This document shows positions 8,670-19,215 of a DNA stretch of 44,639 nucleotides, in pieces (position 1 is the stretch's first letter; each line of letters opens with the position of its first letter). Below the pieces are notes generated by a model that was not told the DNA's origin, made no database searches, and worked only from the letters and a program-made list of their open reading frames with translations. The position numbers and the translations under genes are program-made. The stretch comes from Candidatus Gastranaerophilales bacterium (GTDB lineage Bacteria > Cyanobacteriota > Vampirovibrionia > Gastranaerophilales > Gastranaerophilaceae), in contig CALUUL010000009.1 in the NCBI GenBank assembly GCA_944323945.1, positions 1 to 44,639 on the forward strand. Direction: 5' to 3'.

Positions 8670-10451
8670 ATGGAAAAGAACAACGAGAATTTACATATTT
8701 TAAGACATTCAGCTTCACATATAATGGCGCAAGCTGTTCAAAAATTATTTCCGACTGCAAAATTAGCAATCGGCCCTGCTGTTGATAACGGATTTTATTA
8801 TGATTTTGATTTGGAAGGTCACTCTTTCACAGATGAAGATTTAGTAAAAATTGAAACAGAAATGAAAAATATTCTCAAACAAAATTTAGTTTTTGAAAAA
8901 TATGAAATTCCTGATGTCCAAAAACAAATTGATGAATTTAAATCACAAGGCGAAATATATAAAGCTGAATTATTGGAAGAACATAAAAATGATAATCCTA
9001 CTTTATATTTAACAAAAGATAAAGATGGAAATATATTATTCAATGACTTATGTTCAGGTCCTCATGTTCCAAATACTTCATATATAAAAGGGAACTCAAT
9101 TAAGCTGTTGAAAGTTGCAGGAGCATATTGGAGAGGTAATGAAAAGAATAAGATGCTTCAAAGAATATATGCGACAGCATTTTGGAACAAAGAAGATTTA
9201 GAAAAATATTTAAACTTCTTAGAAGAAGCACAAAAACGTGATCATAGAAAGCTTGGTACTCAATTAGATTTATTCTCAGTTCGAGAAGAAATTGGTGGTG
9301 GTTTAATTTTATGGCATCCAAATTTAGCAATTGTAAGAGAAGAAATAGAAAACTATTGGAGAGCAGAACACAGAAAAAGAGGTTATGTAATTGTACAAAC
9401 TCCTCAGCTCGCTAAATCGAAATTATGGGAAATATCAGGTCATATTGATCATTATAAAGAAAATATGTTTTTTATTCAGAAGGAAAATGAAGAGGATGAT
9501 CAATATATAGTAAAACCAATGAATTGTCCTTTCCATATTATGATTTATCAAGCAAACAGATATTCATATCGTTCTCTGCCTTTAAGGATGGCAGAACTTG
9601 GAACTGTATATAGAAAAGAGAAATCAGGAGCTTTGTCAGGTTTGACTCGTGTTCAAGGTTTCACTCAAGATGATGCTCATATTTTCTGTACTCCTGAACA
9701 ATTAGTTGATGAAATAAATGCAATTATTGATTTTGTTTCAGATACAATGAAAATTTTCAATATGGATTTTGAAGTAGAACTTTCAACAAGACCAGAAAGC
9801 TATGTTGGTGAATTATCAAACTGGGAATTAGCTGAAGCCGGTCTAAAAGAAGCTATGGATAAACGAGGTATGAAATATGAAATTAATGAAGGTGATGGAG
9901 CATTCTATGGACCTAAGATTGATTTCAAAGTAAAAGATGCAATAGGTAGAACATGGCAATGTGCAACAATTCAATTAGACTTTAATCTTCCTGAAAGATT
10001 TGAAATTAAATATCAGGATAAAGATGGTCAAATGAAAACACCAGTAATGCTTCACAGGGTAATATTCGGTTCTATGGAAAGATTCCATGGTATATTGATT
10101 GAACATTTTGCAGGTGCATTCCCAATGTGGTTAGCTCCGGCGCAAGTTTGTGTTGTACCTATTGCAGATAGACACTGTGATTATGCAAAACAAATATATG
10201 ATAAACTTTTCGAAGCAGGTATAAGAGTAAAACTTGATGACAGAAGTGAAAGTATGAATTACAAAATCAGAGAAGCACTTCAAGGCAATAAAATTCCTTA
10301 TGTTCTAGTTGTTGGTGATAAAGAAATTGAAGAAGGAAAAGTTGCAATTAGAATAAGAGGTATTGGTGAATCTGGTAAATTAACTATAGATGAATTTAAA
10401 GAAAAAGCACTTGATAAAATTAAAACAAAAACTCAAGATTTGTCGTTATAG
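8670..10451 (+). CDS. thrS: threonyl-tRNA synthetase lacking the TGS domain
   Basis: Charges tRNA-Thr. At 593 aa it is about 50 residues shorter than typical ThrRS. It starts almost directly at the N2 editing domain (HSASH zinc-type motif, then LCSGPH), so the N-terminal TGS domain is absent. The class II core follows, with KPMNCPFH (zinc Cys), motif 2 around TVYRKEKSGALSGL and motif 3 near MLHRVIFGSMERF. The C-terminal anticodon-binding domain starts near VCVVPIADRH. A ribosome site AAAGGA precedes ATG 8670. It lies 36 bp after the DUF4127 gene and may be the last gene of that operon. A 12-bp hairpin follows. Confidence 0.96.
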   Translation: MEKNNENLHILRHSASHIMAQAVQKLFPTAKLAIGPAVDNGFYYDFDLEGHSFTDEDLVKIETEMKNILKQNLVFEKYEIPDVQKQIDEFKSQGEIYKAELLEEHKNDNPTLYLTKDKDGNILFNDLCSGPHVPNTSYIKGNSIKLLKVAGAYWRGNEKNKMLQRIYATAFWNKEDLEKYLNFLEEAQKRDHRKLGTQLDLFSVREEIGGGLILWHPNLAIVREEIENYWRAEHRKRGYVIVQTPQLAKSKLWEISGHIDHYKENMFFIQKENEEDDQYIVKPMNCPFHIMIYQANRYSYRSLPLRMAELGTVYRKEKSGALSGLTRVQGFTQDDAHIFCTPEQLVDEINAIIDFVSDTMKIFNMDFEVELSTRPESYVGELSNWELAEAGLKEAMDKRGMKYEINEGDGAFYGPKIDFKVKDAIGRTWQCATIQLDFNLPERFEIKYQDKDGQMKTPVMLHRVIFGSMERFHGILIEHFAGAFPMWLAPAQVCVVPIADRHCDYAKQIYDKLFEAGIRVKLDDRSESMNYKIREALQGNKIPYVLVVGDKEIEEGKVAIRIRGIGESGKLTIDEFKEKALDKIKTKTQDLSL

Positions 10452-10465
10452 TTTTTGTTAATATT

Positions 10466-10495
10466 AAAAGAGGGAATATTTAAATTCCCTCTTTT
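10466..10495. terminator. 12-bp-stem hairpin between convergent thrS and cheW-like gene
   Basis: The arms AAAAGAGGGAAT (10466-10477) and ATTCCCTCTTTT (10484-10495) are perfect around a 6-nt loop. The A- and T-ends let it terminate transcription from either side. Confidence 0.8.
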
Positions 10496-10497
10496 GC

Positions 10498-11532
10498 CTA
10501 ATTGATATTTATATATAAACGATCATCATTAATTATTTTTTCAAAATTTAATATGCTATATAATTTCCCTTCTTCCATAAATTCAGAAAATATATATTTT
10601 GAGTTTCCAAAAAAGGTTTTGTAGTTATTAAGATTTTTCAGATTTTTTATATATTTTATTTCATCAACTAAAAAAGCAATATTAAAGTCTTTTCCTTTTG
10701 AAATTATAAGTTTACTTCCTTCGTGAATAGAATTTGTATCATTATTAAGATATCGTTTCAAATCCACTACAACTAAGAAATCTCCTTTTAGATTTATTAT
10801 TCCTTTAATGTAATCTTGTGTATATGGAAGTTTTGTAATGTTAAGTCTTTTAATTGAAATAAATTCTTTAACATATTTTAAATCCAGATAATAATTATGA
10901 TTATCCAATGTGAATAATATGTATTGATTCACTGTGTTTAGATTAAAAGGGAATGAGAAAACTTCTTGAATAGATTTGTTTTGTTGTGCTCTAATTTTTA
11001 ATATTTGTTGTGATTTTTCATCAGATGGAAATAATTCAGAATATTTAATATTACTTGTTTTTTTATGTTTTTCAGTTATTAATTCACTTACAACATCCAT
11101 ATTTATAATATTTATTGAATTGTTTTCAGTTTTGCATACTTCTTTCAATATAGAATTTTCCATTTCATAAGGAATTGGTTGAATATCTTGTGAATTAAGC
11201 TGAGTAATATTTTCAATTTTTTCAGTATGAATAGCAAAACAGTTTCCGTTTACTATTGTTATTATCAGTTGATTATTAATAGAAAAATTTGATGGTTCGA
11301 AACCTAAAAACGGACATAAATCTATAGCTTTTATCATTAATCCGTTGTAATTAAACATTCCTATTATACTTTCTGGAGCAATAGATGGTATTTCTATTTC
11401 TGGAATATTTATAACTTCCATAACGTTTTGTATGCTGATAGCATATTGTTTTCCTTTTAGAGTGAAAACAATAAAATATTCATTATAATTATTTGTTTCA
11501 GAGGATATTGTTATAGAGTAATTATTGTTCAT
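10498..11532 (-). CDS. tandem CheW-domain adaptor protein
   Basis: This 344-aa protein consists of two CheW-like SH3-type domains. The first is about residues 15-145 (YFIVFTLKGKQYAISIQNV, then PESIIGMFNYNGLMIKAIDL). The second is about 200-335 (QYILFTLDNHNYYLDLKYV, then YIKGIINLKGDFLVVVDL). CheW couples chemoreceptors to CheA. A double-domain version could bridge arrays. AAAGG lies 11 nt before ATG 11532. It is divergent from the MCP-cheA pair and separated by about 100 bp, so it is very likely the adaptor of that system. Confidence 0.88.
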   Translation of the reverse strand: MNNNYSITISSETNNYNEYFIVFTLKGKQYAISIQNVMEVINIPEIEIPSIAPESIIGMFNYNGLMIKAIDLCPFLGFEPSNFSINNQLIITIVNGNCFAIHTEKIENITQLNSQDIQPIPYEMENSILKEVCKTENNSINIINMDVVSELITEKHKKTSNIKYSELFPSDEKSQQILKIRAQQNKSIQEVFSFPFNLNTVNQYILFTLDNHNYYLDLKYVKEFISIKRLNITKLPYTQDYIKGIINLKGDFLVVVDLKRYLNNDTNSIHEGSKLIISKGKDFNIAFLVDEIKYIKNLKNLNNYKTFFGNSKYIFSEFMEEGKLYSILNFEKIINDDRLYININ

Positions 11533-11631
11533 TTTTTATTAAACCTTTATAATAATATTATACAATATATTGATGATTATAAAATCCAAAGAATAGACTA
11601 TAATTGTTTGGTAAAAAATTAGGAGTATAAA

Positions 11632-12669
11632 ATGGCAGGTAGAGATATTAGTATTATAAACAGATTATCGAAAAAGAATATAAAAGATACTTTAATTCTA
11701 GGTATTGCAACAATTTTAATTGTAGCAATTTCTACATTTGTTGAGAATAAGCCTATAATGATATGTTCAACAGTTGCAGTATTGTTATTTTATTTTGTTC
11801 AATATCAATTGTCGAAGAATGAACTTATGAAATCTATTGATAAGTTAATAGATAATGAACTGAGAGAGTTTCAGAAAGTTTCTGTAAAAGTTCTTCAATT
11901 AAGTGAAAAGCAAAGACAATTAACACACAAATATACAGAAATGTTAAATCAGGTTGTTCAAACTACAAAGTTATTTAAAAACAGTGCAATAAAGACAAAG
12001 GAAAAAACTCAAAGTATATCTTTAAAAATTCAAGAGACATATGAAAGTTCTGGTAGAGAGTCAAAGTCTTTAAATGATAACATAACAACAATGCAAAATT
12101 TAAAACATAAAGTTCAAGTAATAGCAGAGCTGATTATAGAACTAACAGATTACATAAAACAAATAGGTTCAACTGTAAATATAGTAGAAAATATTTCAGA
12201 ACAAACTAATATGTTGGCATTAAATGCAGCAGTAGAAGCAGCGAGAGCAGGAGAGTACGGTAAAGGTTTTGCCGTAGTAGCCGGTGAAATAAGAAAGCTT
12301 GCAGATGAATCAAAACATGCCACAAATAAAATAACAAGCTTAGTTTCAGAAATAGAACAAACAACATCATCAACAATTATGGCAGCAGAAGATGGTGCGA
12401 AAGAGATAGAAAATGGTGTTAGATTTGCAAATGAAATAAATTCGAATATTTCCTCTGTAGTAAATAAAATTAAAGAATTAGGGCTTGATTTAAGTGATGT
12501 TCTTACTTCATCAATAGAACAACAGTCAATAACAAATGATGTTCTTGAGGTTATTGATAATATGCAGAAAAGTATTACGGAAACAATTAATACATTGGAA
12601 GAAAATATTGAAAATATCAGAGCTTTCTCTGAAATTTCAACAAATATTAAAGATAATATTGCAAATTAA
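11632..12669 (+). CDS. methyl-accepting chemotaxis protein without a sensor domain
   Basis: This 345-aa protein has two close N-terminal membrane segments (about 18-34 and 38-55) with almost no periplasmic loop. A long coiled coil follows, with the universal receptor hairpin tip near residues 186-225 ([20 protein letters not shown]). There is no PAS, dCache or HAMP domain, so it must sense the membrane or cytoplasm, or act through partners. AGGAG precedes ATG. The gene is 11 bp ahead of cheA and cotranscribed with it. A TATAAT about 35 bp upstream is a likely -10. Confidence 0.92.
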   Translation: MAGRDISIINRLSKKNIKDTLILGIATILIVAISTFVENKPIMICSTVAVLLFYFVQYQLSKNELMKSIDKLIDNELREFQKVSVKVLQLSEKQRQLTHKYTEMLNQVVQTTKLFKNSAIKTKEKTQSISLKIQETYESSGRESKSLNDNITTMQNLKHKVQVIAELIIELTDYIKQIGSTVNIVENISEQTNMLALNAAVEAARAGEYGKGFAVVAGEIRKLADESKHATNKITSLVSEIEQTTSSTIMAAEDGAKEIENGVRFANEINSNISSVVNKIKELGLDLSDVLTSSIEQQSITNDVLEVIDNMQKSITETINTLEENIENIRAFSEISTNIKDNIAN

Positions 12670-12680
12670 TAGGAAGTCAT

Positions 12681-15350
12681 ATGCAATATAACCCTGAAGA
12701 ATTGAATGAAATATTAAATATTTATAAAGTTGAAAGTGAAGAAATAATTCAGGAACTTAATGATGGTTTTTTAGTATTAGAAAAAAATCCTGAAGATAAA
12801 ACTCCATTAAAAAAGTTATTCCAACTTGCACATTCTCTAAAAGGTGCATCAAGGATGATTAATTTTAAAAGTGTGCAGGATATTTCTCACAAGATTGAAG
12901 ATATACTTTCATATTGGAAGAAAGATGATGTAGTAATAAATGTTGAAGCATTTCAAGTTATTTATGAAGCTTGTGATTATCTTAATGAACTTGTAGAAAA
13001 ATCGGTAAAACAAAAAGCAGATTTTCAAGCTGAAAATATATCTGAATTTATGAACAAACTTGATGATTTTATTATTTCTAATAAGATGATACCGGTAGAA
13101 ACAACTAATAAGTTACCAGAAGATTATTTGGTTACAAAAAGTATTGATATAAAAGCATTTATTCTTGAACTTATGTTTGTATTGGAAAAAGACAATATGA
13201 ATGAAGAGAAGGACAAAGAAGATGCTTTCCTTGTAATCTCCGAAGACATAAAACAATTGTCAGAAATTTTTGCTCCTACAGATTATGTTGAAGTAAAACA
13301 GAAAATAGCGTTGATATTATCAAAACTATCTATGGATAAAAATATTTATGAAGATTCATTTGTAGAAGATGTAAAAGAACTAAAAGATATTATTTATAAT
13401 TTATATAAGACTTTGAATATTAGTTCTAATACAATAAAAAATGATATAAATATTTCATCAAAGATGAATCAAGAAAAAAAAGTTATACAAAAGCAAGAAA
13501 AAGATAATGATATAGATAAGAATTTTGATTTTATACTTTCAAACCTTCAACGAATTAAGTATGAGAAAGATTTCATAATAAAAATAATTCAGGCCATTAA
13601 TAAAATAATAAAAAAGATAAAAGATAAGAAAATATCTTTGGTTTTGACAAAGACTGTAAACATATTAAATTTATTTCTTTCAAAAGATGTAATCATTGAT
13701 AATGATTGTTATATGGTAATTCTTCAATGTATATATTTAGCCAAAAGAATATCAATGAATGAAAAAGAAGAAAATTTAAATAATTTAAATTTTCTAATTC
13801 AACGTTTAAGTGTGGTTGAGGATATGTTTAATATAACAGATATTCATCCGAATACAGATGTTGAATTTCCACAAAAGAATGCATTATTAACACAAGATGA
13901 TTATATGAACCTTAAAAAGAATCTAAAACCTATTGATTTGCAGGAGGTAAAAACTCTTCGTGTTGATACATCAAAATTAGATAATTTAATATCTCAAACA
14001 GGTGAGTTGTTAATAAATGGAATTAAAACAAGAGAACACGTTATAGAATTGTCAAAGATTAATTCTAAAATTGTAAAATGGAATGCAGTTAGTAAAAAAA
14101 TAATTAACTATCTTAAGTATCTAGAAAAGAAAGGTTTCTTTAATTCTGAAATGGATGATAGTGCCAGCATGTTTTATAAAAGAGCTCAAGACTTTTTTAT
14201 AAATAATGCGGAAATGATTAATGAAATCAATAATGATTTTTCTCGTTTATATAATATTATTTCAGAGGATGATAATAAACTTCATCAAACAGCAATGGAA
14301 ATAGAAACAATTGCAAAAGGAATAAGAGTCTTACCACTTGCTACATTATTTCATTCTTTTCCTCGAATGATACGAGATATTGCACGAGAAAACAACAAAA
14401 AAGTAGATTTTGTTATATCCGGTAGTGATACAACCGTTGATAAAAAAATAATCGAAGAAATAAAAATGCCATTAATACATATACTTAGAAATTCGGTGTC
14501 TCATGGTATTGAAGTTCCAGAACAAAGAGTAAAAAATAATAAACCGGAAACAGGTATTGTAAGATTAACAGCAAAACAAGCGGAAAATAATGTAATTATA
14601 ACAATAGAAGATGATGGTTATGGCGTTGATATTGAGAAAGTAAAAGAAATCGCTCTAAAAAAGGCATTACTTACGGAAGAAGAAATTGCCAATATAAATA
14701 GTGAACAATTGATGAAGCTTCTATTCTTGCCTGGGTTTTCAACAGAAGATTCTGTTAATGAAATATCAGGAAGAGGAATTGGGCTTGATATTGTGAAGAC
14801 AAAAATCACAAATTTAAATGGTGATATTTTAATTGATTCAGTTCTTAATAAAGGATGCAAGGTAACAATAAGATTGCCTCTTTCAATGTCTACAATAAAG
14901 ACATTTGTTCTTTTGGTTAATAATCAAAAATATGCAATTCCAGTTAACTCTATTAAATTTGTTAAAAATATTTCTAAAGAAGAGATTTTTATGCGAAATG
15001 GAAGTAATTGTATTATATTTGAAGAACATTCAATTCCTATTTACTATATGTCTGAGGTTTTTGGAGAAAGTAATAAATTAGAAAAAGAAAAGCAGCTAAC
15101 AGTTATAATTATTGAGAATCAAGAAAAACAGGCAGCTTATGTCATAGATAAGTTACTTGGGGATCAAGAAGTTTTTCAGAAAAAACTAATACCACCAATA
15201 TTAAAAATAAGAAATATTAGTGGTTTTACAACACTTTCAACAGGGGAGATATGTCTTATTATTAATCCTTTCGAATTAATAAGAAATACAGTATCAAGCT
15301 TGCATATATCATCTTCTGCAATAAAACAGTTATCGACAGAAGAAGAATAA
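12681..15350 (+). CDS. cheA: CheA-type chemotaxis histidine kinase
   Basis: This 889-aa kinase has an N-terminal Hpt domain with phospho-acceptor His51 (AHSLKGASRM). A long, poorly conserved helical region lies at about 130-420. The P3 dimerisation domain (LRVDTSKLDNLISQTGELL) follows, then a HATPase domain with N-box near 598-608 (HILRNSVSHGIE), G1 DDGYGVD near 645 and G2 GRGIGLDIVK near 697. A C-terminal CheW-like domain spans about 745-880. There is no receiver domain. No cheY, cheB or cheR is in the window, so the response regulator must be elsewhere. The output (motility, pili or other) cannot be told from here. Confidence 0.95.
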   Translation: MQYNPEELNEILNIYKVESEEIIQELNDGFLVLEKNPEDKTPLKKLFQLAHSLKGASRMINFKSVQDISHKIEDILSYWKKDDVVINVEAFQVIYEACDYLNELVEKSVKQKADFQAENISEFMNKLDDFIISNKMIPVETTNKLPEDYLVTKSIDIKAFILELMFVLEKDNMNEEKDKEDAFLVISEDIKQLSEIFAPTDYVEVKQKIALILSKLSMDKNIYEDSFVEDVKELKDIIYNLYKTLNISSNTIKNDINISSKMNQEKKVIQKQEKDNDIDKNFDFILSNLQRIKYEKDFIIKIIQAINKIIKKIKDKKISLVLTKTVNILNLFLSKDVIIDNDCYMVILQCIYLAKRISMNEKEENLNNLNFLIQRLSVVEDMFNITDIHPNTDVEFPQKNALLTQDDYMNLKKNLKPIDLQEVKTLRVDTSKLDNLISQTGELLINGIKTREHVIELSKINSKIVKWNAVSKKIINYLKYLEKKGFFNSEMDDSASMFYKRAQDFFINNAEMINEINNDFSRLYNIISEDDNKLHQTAMEIETIAKGIRVLPLATLFHSFPRMIRDIARENNKKVDFVISGSDTTVDKKIIEEIKMPLIHILRNSVSHGIEVPEQRVKNNKPETGIVRLTAKQAENNVIITIEDDGYGVDIEKVKEIALKKALLTEEEIANINSEQLMKLLFLPGFSTEDSVNEISGRGIGLDIVKTKITNLNGDILIDSVLNKGCKVTIRLPLSMSTIKTFVLLVNNQKYAIPVNSIKFVKNISKEEIFMRNGSNCIIFEEHSIPIYYMSEVFGESNKLEKEKQLTVIIIENQEKQAAYVIDKLLGDQEVFQKKLIPPILKIRNISGFTTLSTGEICLIINPFELIRNTVSSLHISSSAIKQLSTEEE

Positions 15351-15355
15351 AAGCA

Positions 15356-16054
15356 TTATATTTTAGAACCTTGAAGTTCATTTAATTCTGAATGATCTTC
15401 TTCATCTTTAACGAATTTATAATCTGTTAATTTGGCTACTTTATAGCTCCATTCATCAATTATAGATTCAAGTTCTTGATTGTATGAAATAGGTTCACCA
15501 ATTACAACATTAACCTTACCTTTAAAAGGAATCCAATTATATTGTTCGCAACCGGTTATTCCAATTGGGAGAATGTCTGTTTTCATTTGCTTTGCAATTA
15601 CTGCAAATCCTTTATTGATATTTTCGATTCTTTTATTTCTTCTTATTCCGCCCTGTGGAAATATTCCAAGACGCCAACGATCAGTTTTAAAAATATTTAA
15701 TGCCGTTTTAATTGTGGAAACTTCAAGCTTTTCTCTATTTACAGCGAAACAAGCTAAACCATCCAACAAAAAAGCCAAAATTTTATTTTCAAACAGTTCT
15801 TTTTTTCCCATAAAAGCAATAGGTTGTTTTACTGCTTCTCCGGCTAAGAATGGATCAAAATAAGAGATATGATTTGGTGCTACAATAAAATTTCTGTCTG
15901 TAGGTATATTTTCTCTTCCCGAATAGTTTATTTTATAGAATATTGGCATAAGCGTATTAGGAACAAGCCAACGTCCAAACAACTGAAATTTATATTTGTT
16001 CTCGGTAAAATCTGATACTTCTCGTTTTGTGTAGTTTCTTTTCTTAGTTTCCAT
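15356..16054 (-). CDS. PlsC-family 1-acylglycerol-3-phosphate acyltransferase
   Basis: Membrane-associated acyltransferase of phospholipid synthesis, 232 aa. The catalytic NHxxxxD motif is NHISYFD (His62, Asp67). The second family block, usually F-P-E-G, is FPQG here (132-135) and is followed by GIRR. The downstream neighbour on the same strand (next entry) is a paralogue 14 bp away, so the two form an operon transcribed from 16.7 kb. The stop lies 5 bp from the convergent cheA stop with no clear terminator. Confidence 0.85.
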   Translation of the reverse strand: METKKRNYTKREVSDFTENKYKFQLFGRWLVPNTLMPIFYKINYSGRENIPTDRNFIVAPNHISYFDPFLAGEAVKQPIAFMGKKELFENKILAFLLDGLACFAVNREKLEVSTIKTALNIFKTDRWRLGIFPQGGIRRNKRIENINKGFAVIAKQMKTDILPIGITGCEQYNWIPFKGKVNVVIGEPISYNQELESIIDEWSYKVAKLTDYKFVKDEEDHSELNELQGSKI

Positions 16055-16068
16055 TTTGTATAGTCTTT

Positions 16069-16713
16069 CTAATTTGTAGAAGGAATATATTCCAGTTCCG
16101 CTAATTTACTTATTTCTTTTGCCCAGTTTTCAACGATTTCATCAACTGAATTTTTGCAAGAGATTGCCATCCCTACTTTAAGCTGAATATCTTTCTTTTT
16201 GGAATTAGGGTTTTCTCTTACAATAATACCAACAGGAAGAATGTCTGCATCCATTTTTTTTGCTATTGAAGCAAAACCTTTAGTAATATTTTCTAACTTG
16301 CCATTATTACATCTTGTACCTTGAGGAAATAAACCAAGATGCCAGTTTGTTTTTTTTATAGAGAGGGCAGTTTTTATAGTTGAAACATCAACTTTATCTC
16401 TATCAACAGCAAAAGCACCGCACCAATCCATTAAGAGCATAGACCAAAATGTTTCAAAGAGTTGTACTTTTGCCATATATGCAATTGTTAAATTTAAGCA
16501 AGCCGCAACAGAGAAAGGATCAAATCCTGTTATATGATTGCTTGCTATGACATATTTTTTGTTTTTCTCTATATTTTCTAATCCTTCTGTTTTAAGAAGA
16601 TTATATTTGGATCTTATAACATTTATTATTACAATATTACAAACTATATACTGGAAGATTCTTCTCCAAATATTAAAGCTTTTTGGTGTTCTTGTAGAAA
16701 ATTTCGTTGTCAT
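16069..16713 (-). CDS. PlsC-family acyltransferase (paralogue)
   Basis: This 214-aa paralogue of the adjacent gene carries NHITGFD (His60, Asp65) and FPQGTR (129-134), so it too has Gln where most PlsC enzymes have Glu in the FPEG block. A hydrophobic N-terminal stretch (about 20-34) may anchor it in the membrane. It is the first gene of the pair. One copy may act on a different acyl chain or head group, but specificity cannot be read from sequence. Confidence 0.85.
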   Translation of the reverse strand: MTTKFSTRTPKSFNIWRRIFQYIVCNIVIINVIRSKYNLLKTEGLENIEKNKKYVIASNHITGFDPFSVAACLNLTIAYMAKVQLFETFWSMLLMDWCGAFAVDRDKVDVSTIKTALSIKKTNWHLGLFPQGTRCNNGKLENITKGFASIAKKMDADILPVGIIVRENPNSKKKDIQLKVGMAISCKNSVDEIVENWAKEISKLAELEYIPSTN

Positions 16714-16818
16714 ATTATTAAAATCTCTTTTTTTATAGTGATATTATATCAGAAAAATATTGCGATATAAAAAATTGCAATTAGTTTAGAAAAGATAATG
16801 AAAGTTTCATAAATATAC

Positions 16819-17902
<1,084 letters not shown>

Positions 17903-17928
17903 TTTGATATTAAGAATTTTCAAATTGA

Positions 17929-17957
17929 AATGGACTGCATTTGCAGTCCATTTTTTA
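17929..17957 (+). terminator. intrinsic terminator of gap
   Basis: Perfect arms AATGGACTGCA (17929-17939) and TGCAGTCCATT (17942-17952), tight loop, then a run of T to 17957. Confidence 0.92.
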
Positions 17958-18256
17958 TTACAAAATATTCTTTCATATAACCAGCTTAATACTACTTAAC
18001 AAAAATAAGGATTTAATTTTTTTATAAAAAATTAATAAAAATGACAAAAAAAATCTAATTTTTTAAATTTTCATGTCAAATATTATAAGAATTTTGGAAG
18101 TATTTAATAAAAACTAAAAAAAGATAATAATAAATTATAAAATAAAAAAACAAGGGAAATAAGAAGTGTACAAAATACAATAAATTTCTTTAAATTTTTT
18201 TTTGGTTGGTATACAATATTAAAGCTAAGATGTCAAAGAAAAGAGGACTATTAATC
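17958..18256. other. gene-free AT-rich spacer before glyQ
   Basis: About 300 bp composed mostly of A and T runs. I see no ORF, no T-box-like leader and no long dyad. A TACAAT (18212-18217) near the end may be the -10 of glyQ, with a poor -35. Confidence 0.5.
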
Positions 18257-19147
18257 GTGGGTTTAACATTTCAAGAATTAATATTAAATTTGTCAAAATT
18301 TTGGTCTGATTATGGATGTATAATTCAACAACCATATGATATAGAAAAAGGTGCAAGCACAATGAACCCTGCAACATTTTTACGTTCATTGGGCCCGGAG
18401 CCTTGGAATACAGCAATGGTAGAACCTTGCAGAAGACCAACAGATGCCAGATACGGAGAAAATCCAAACAGATTAGGTCATTATTTTCAATATCAAGTAA
18501 TTTTAAAACCATCCCCCAAAGATTCACAAGAATTATATTTAAGGAGCTTAGAAGCAATAGGAATTGATTTATCAAAGCATGATGTAAGATTTGTCGAAGA
18601 TAATTGGGAGTCTCCAACATTAGGGGCAGCAGGTGTTGGTTGGGAAGTTTGGCTTGATGGCATGGAAATTACTCAATTTACATATTTTCAACAAGTAGGC
18701 GGGTTAGAAATCAAACCAGTAGCGCTTGAAATAACATATGGACTTGAGCGTATTGCAATGTATTTACAGAATGTTGATTCTGTATATGAAGTTATGTGGA
18801 ATAAAGAATTAAAATATGGAGATATTTATCTTCAAAATGAGATAGAGCAGTCAAAATATAATTTTGAATATTCAAATGCAGAAAGATTGTTCAAAATGTT
18901 TGATTTGTTTCAAGCAGAGGTTGAATCGTGTGTAGAAGCTAAAATAGTTCTTCCTGCATATGATTATGTATTGAAATGTTCACATACATTTAATTTATTA
19001 GATGCACGTGGTGTAATAAGTAGAGATGAAAGAATAAATTATATAAATAGAGTAAGAAGAATGGCTGCAATGGTTGCGAAATTATATGTTGAACAAAGGG
19101 AAGAATTAGGTTTTCCATTGTTAAAAAAGCAATATTGTAATGTATAG
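18257..19147 (+). CDS. glyQ: glycyl-tRNA synthetase alpha subunit
   Basis: Catalytic alpha chain of the bacterial (alpha-beta)2 GlyRS, 296 aa. Diagnostic stretches: [20 protein letters not shown] at the N-terminus, [23 protein letters not shown], and [17 protein letters not shown] in the middle. The start is placed at GTG 18257 because AGAGGA lies 9 nt upstream and family members begin here. An in-frame ATG at 18230 would add nine residues. The beta-subunit gene glyS is not adjacent; an amino-acid permease follows. Unlinked glyQ and glyS are known in cyanobacteria. Confidence 0.95.
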   Translation: MGLTFQELILNLSKFWSDYGCIIQQPYDIEKGASTMNPATFLRSLGPEPWNTAMVEPCRRPTDARYGENPNRLGHYFQYQVILKPSPKDSQELYLRSLEAIGIDLSKHDVRFVEDNWESPTLGAAGVGWEVWLDGMEITQFTYFQQVGGLEIKPVALEITYGLERIAMYLQNVDSVYEVMWNKELKYGDIYLQNEIEQSKYNFEYSNAERLFKMFDLFQAEVESCVEAKIVLPAYDYVLKCSHTFNLLDARGVISRDERINYINRVRRMAAMVAKLYVEQREELGFPLLKKQYCNV

Positions 19148-19215
19148 AGAGAGTAGAACGTAAGGAATATATTATAATTCCCTCTGTGATAGTGAAAATG
19201 AAAAGGAAATAACAA

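Noticed and set aside
17958..18256. T-box or other riboswitch upstream of glyQ
   Set aside because: No conserved T-box sequence, specifier stem or terminator/antiterminator pair could be found in the AT-rich spacer.
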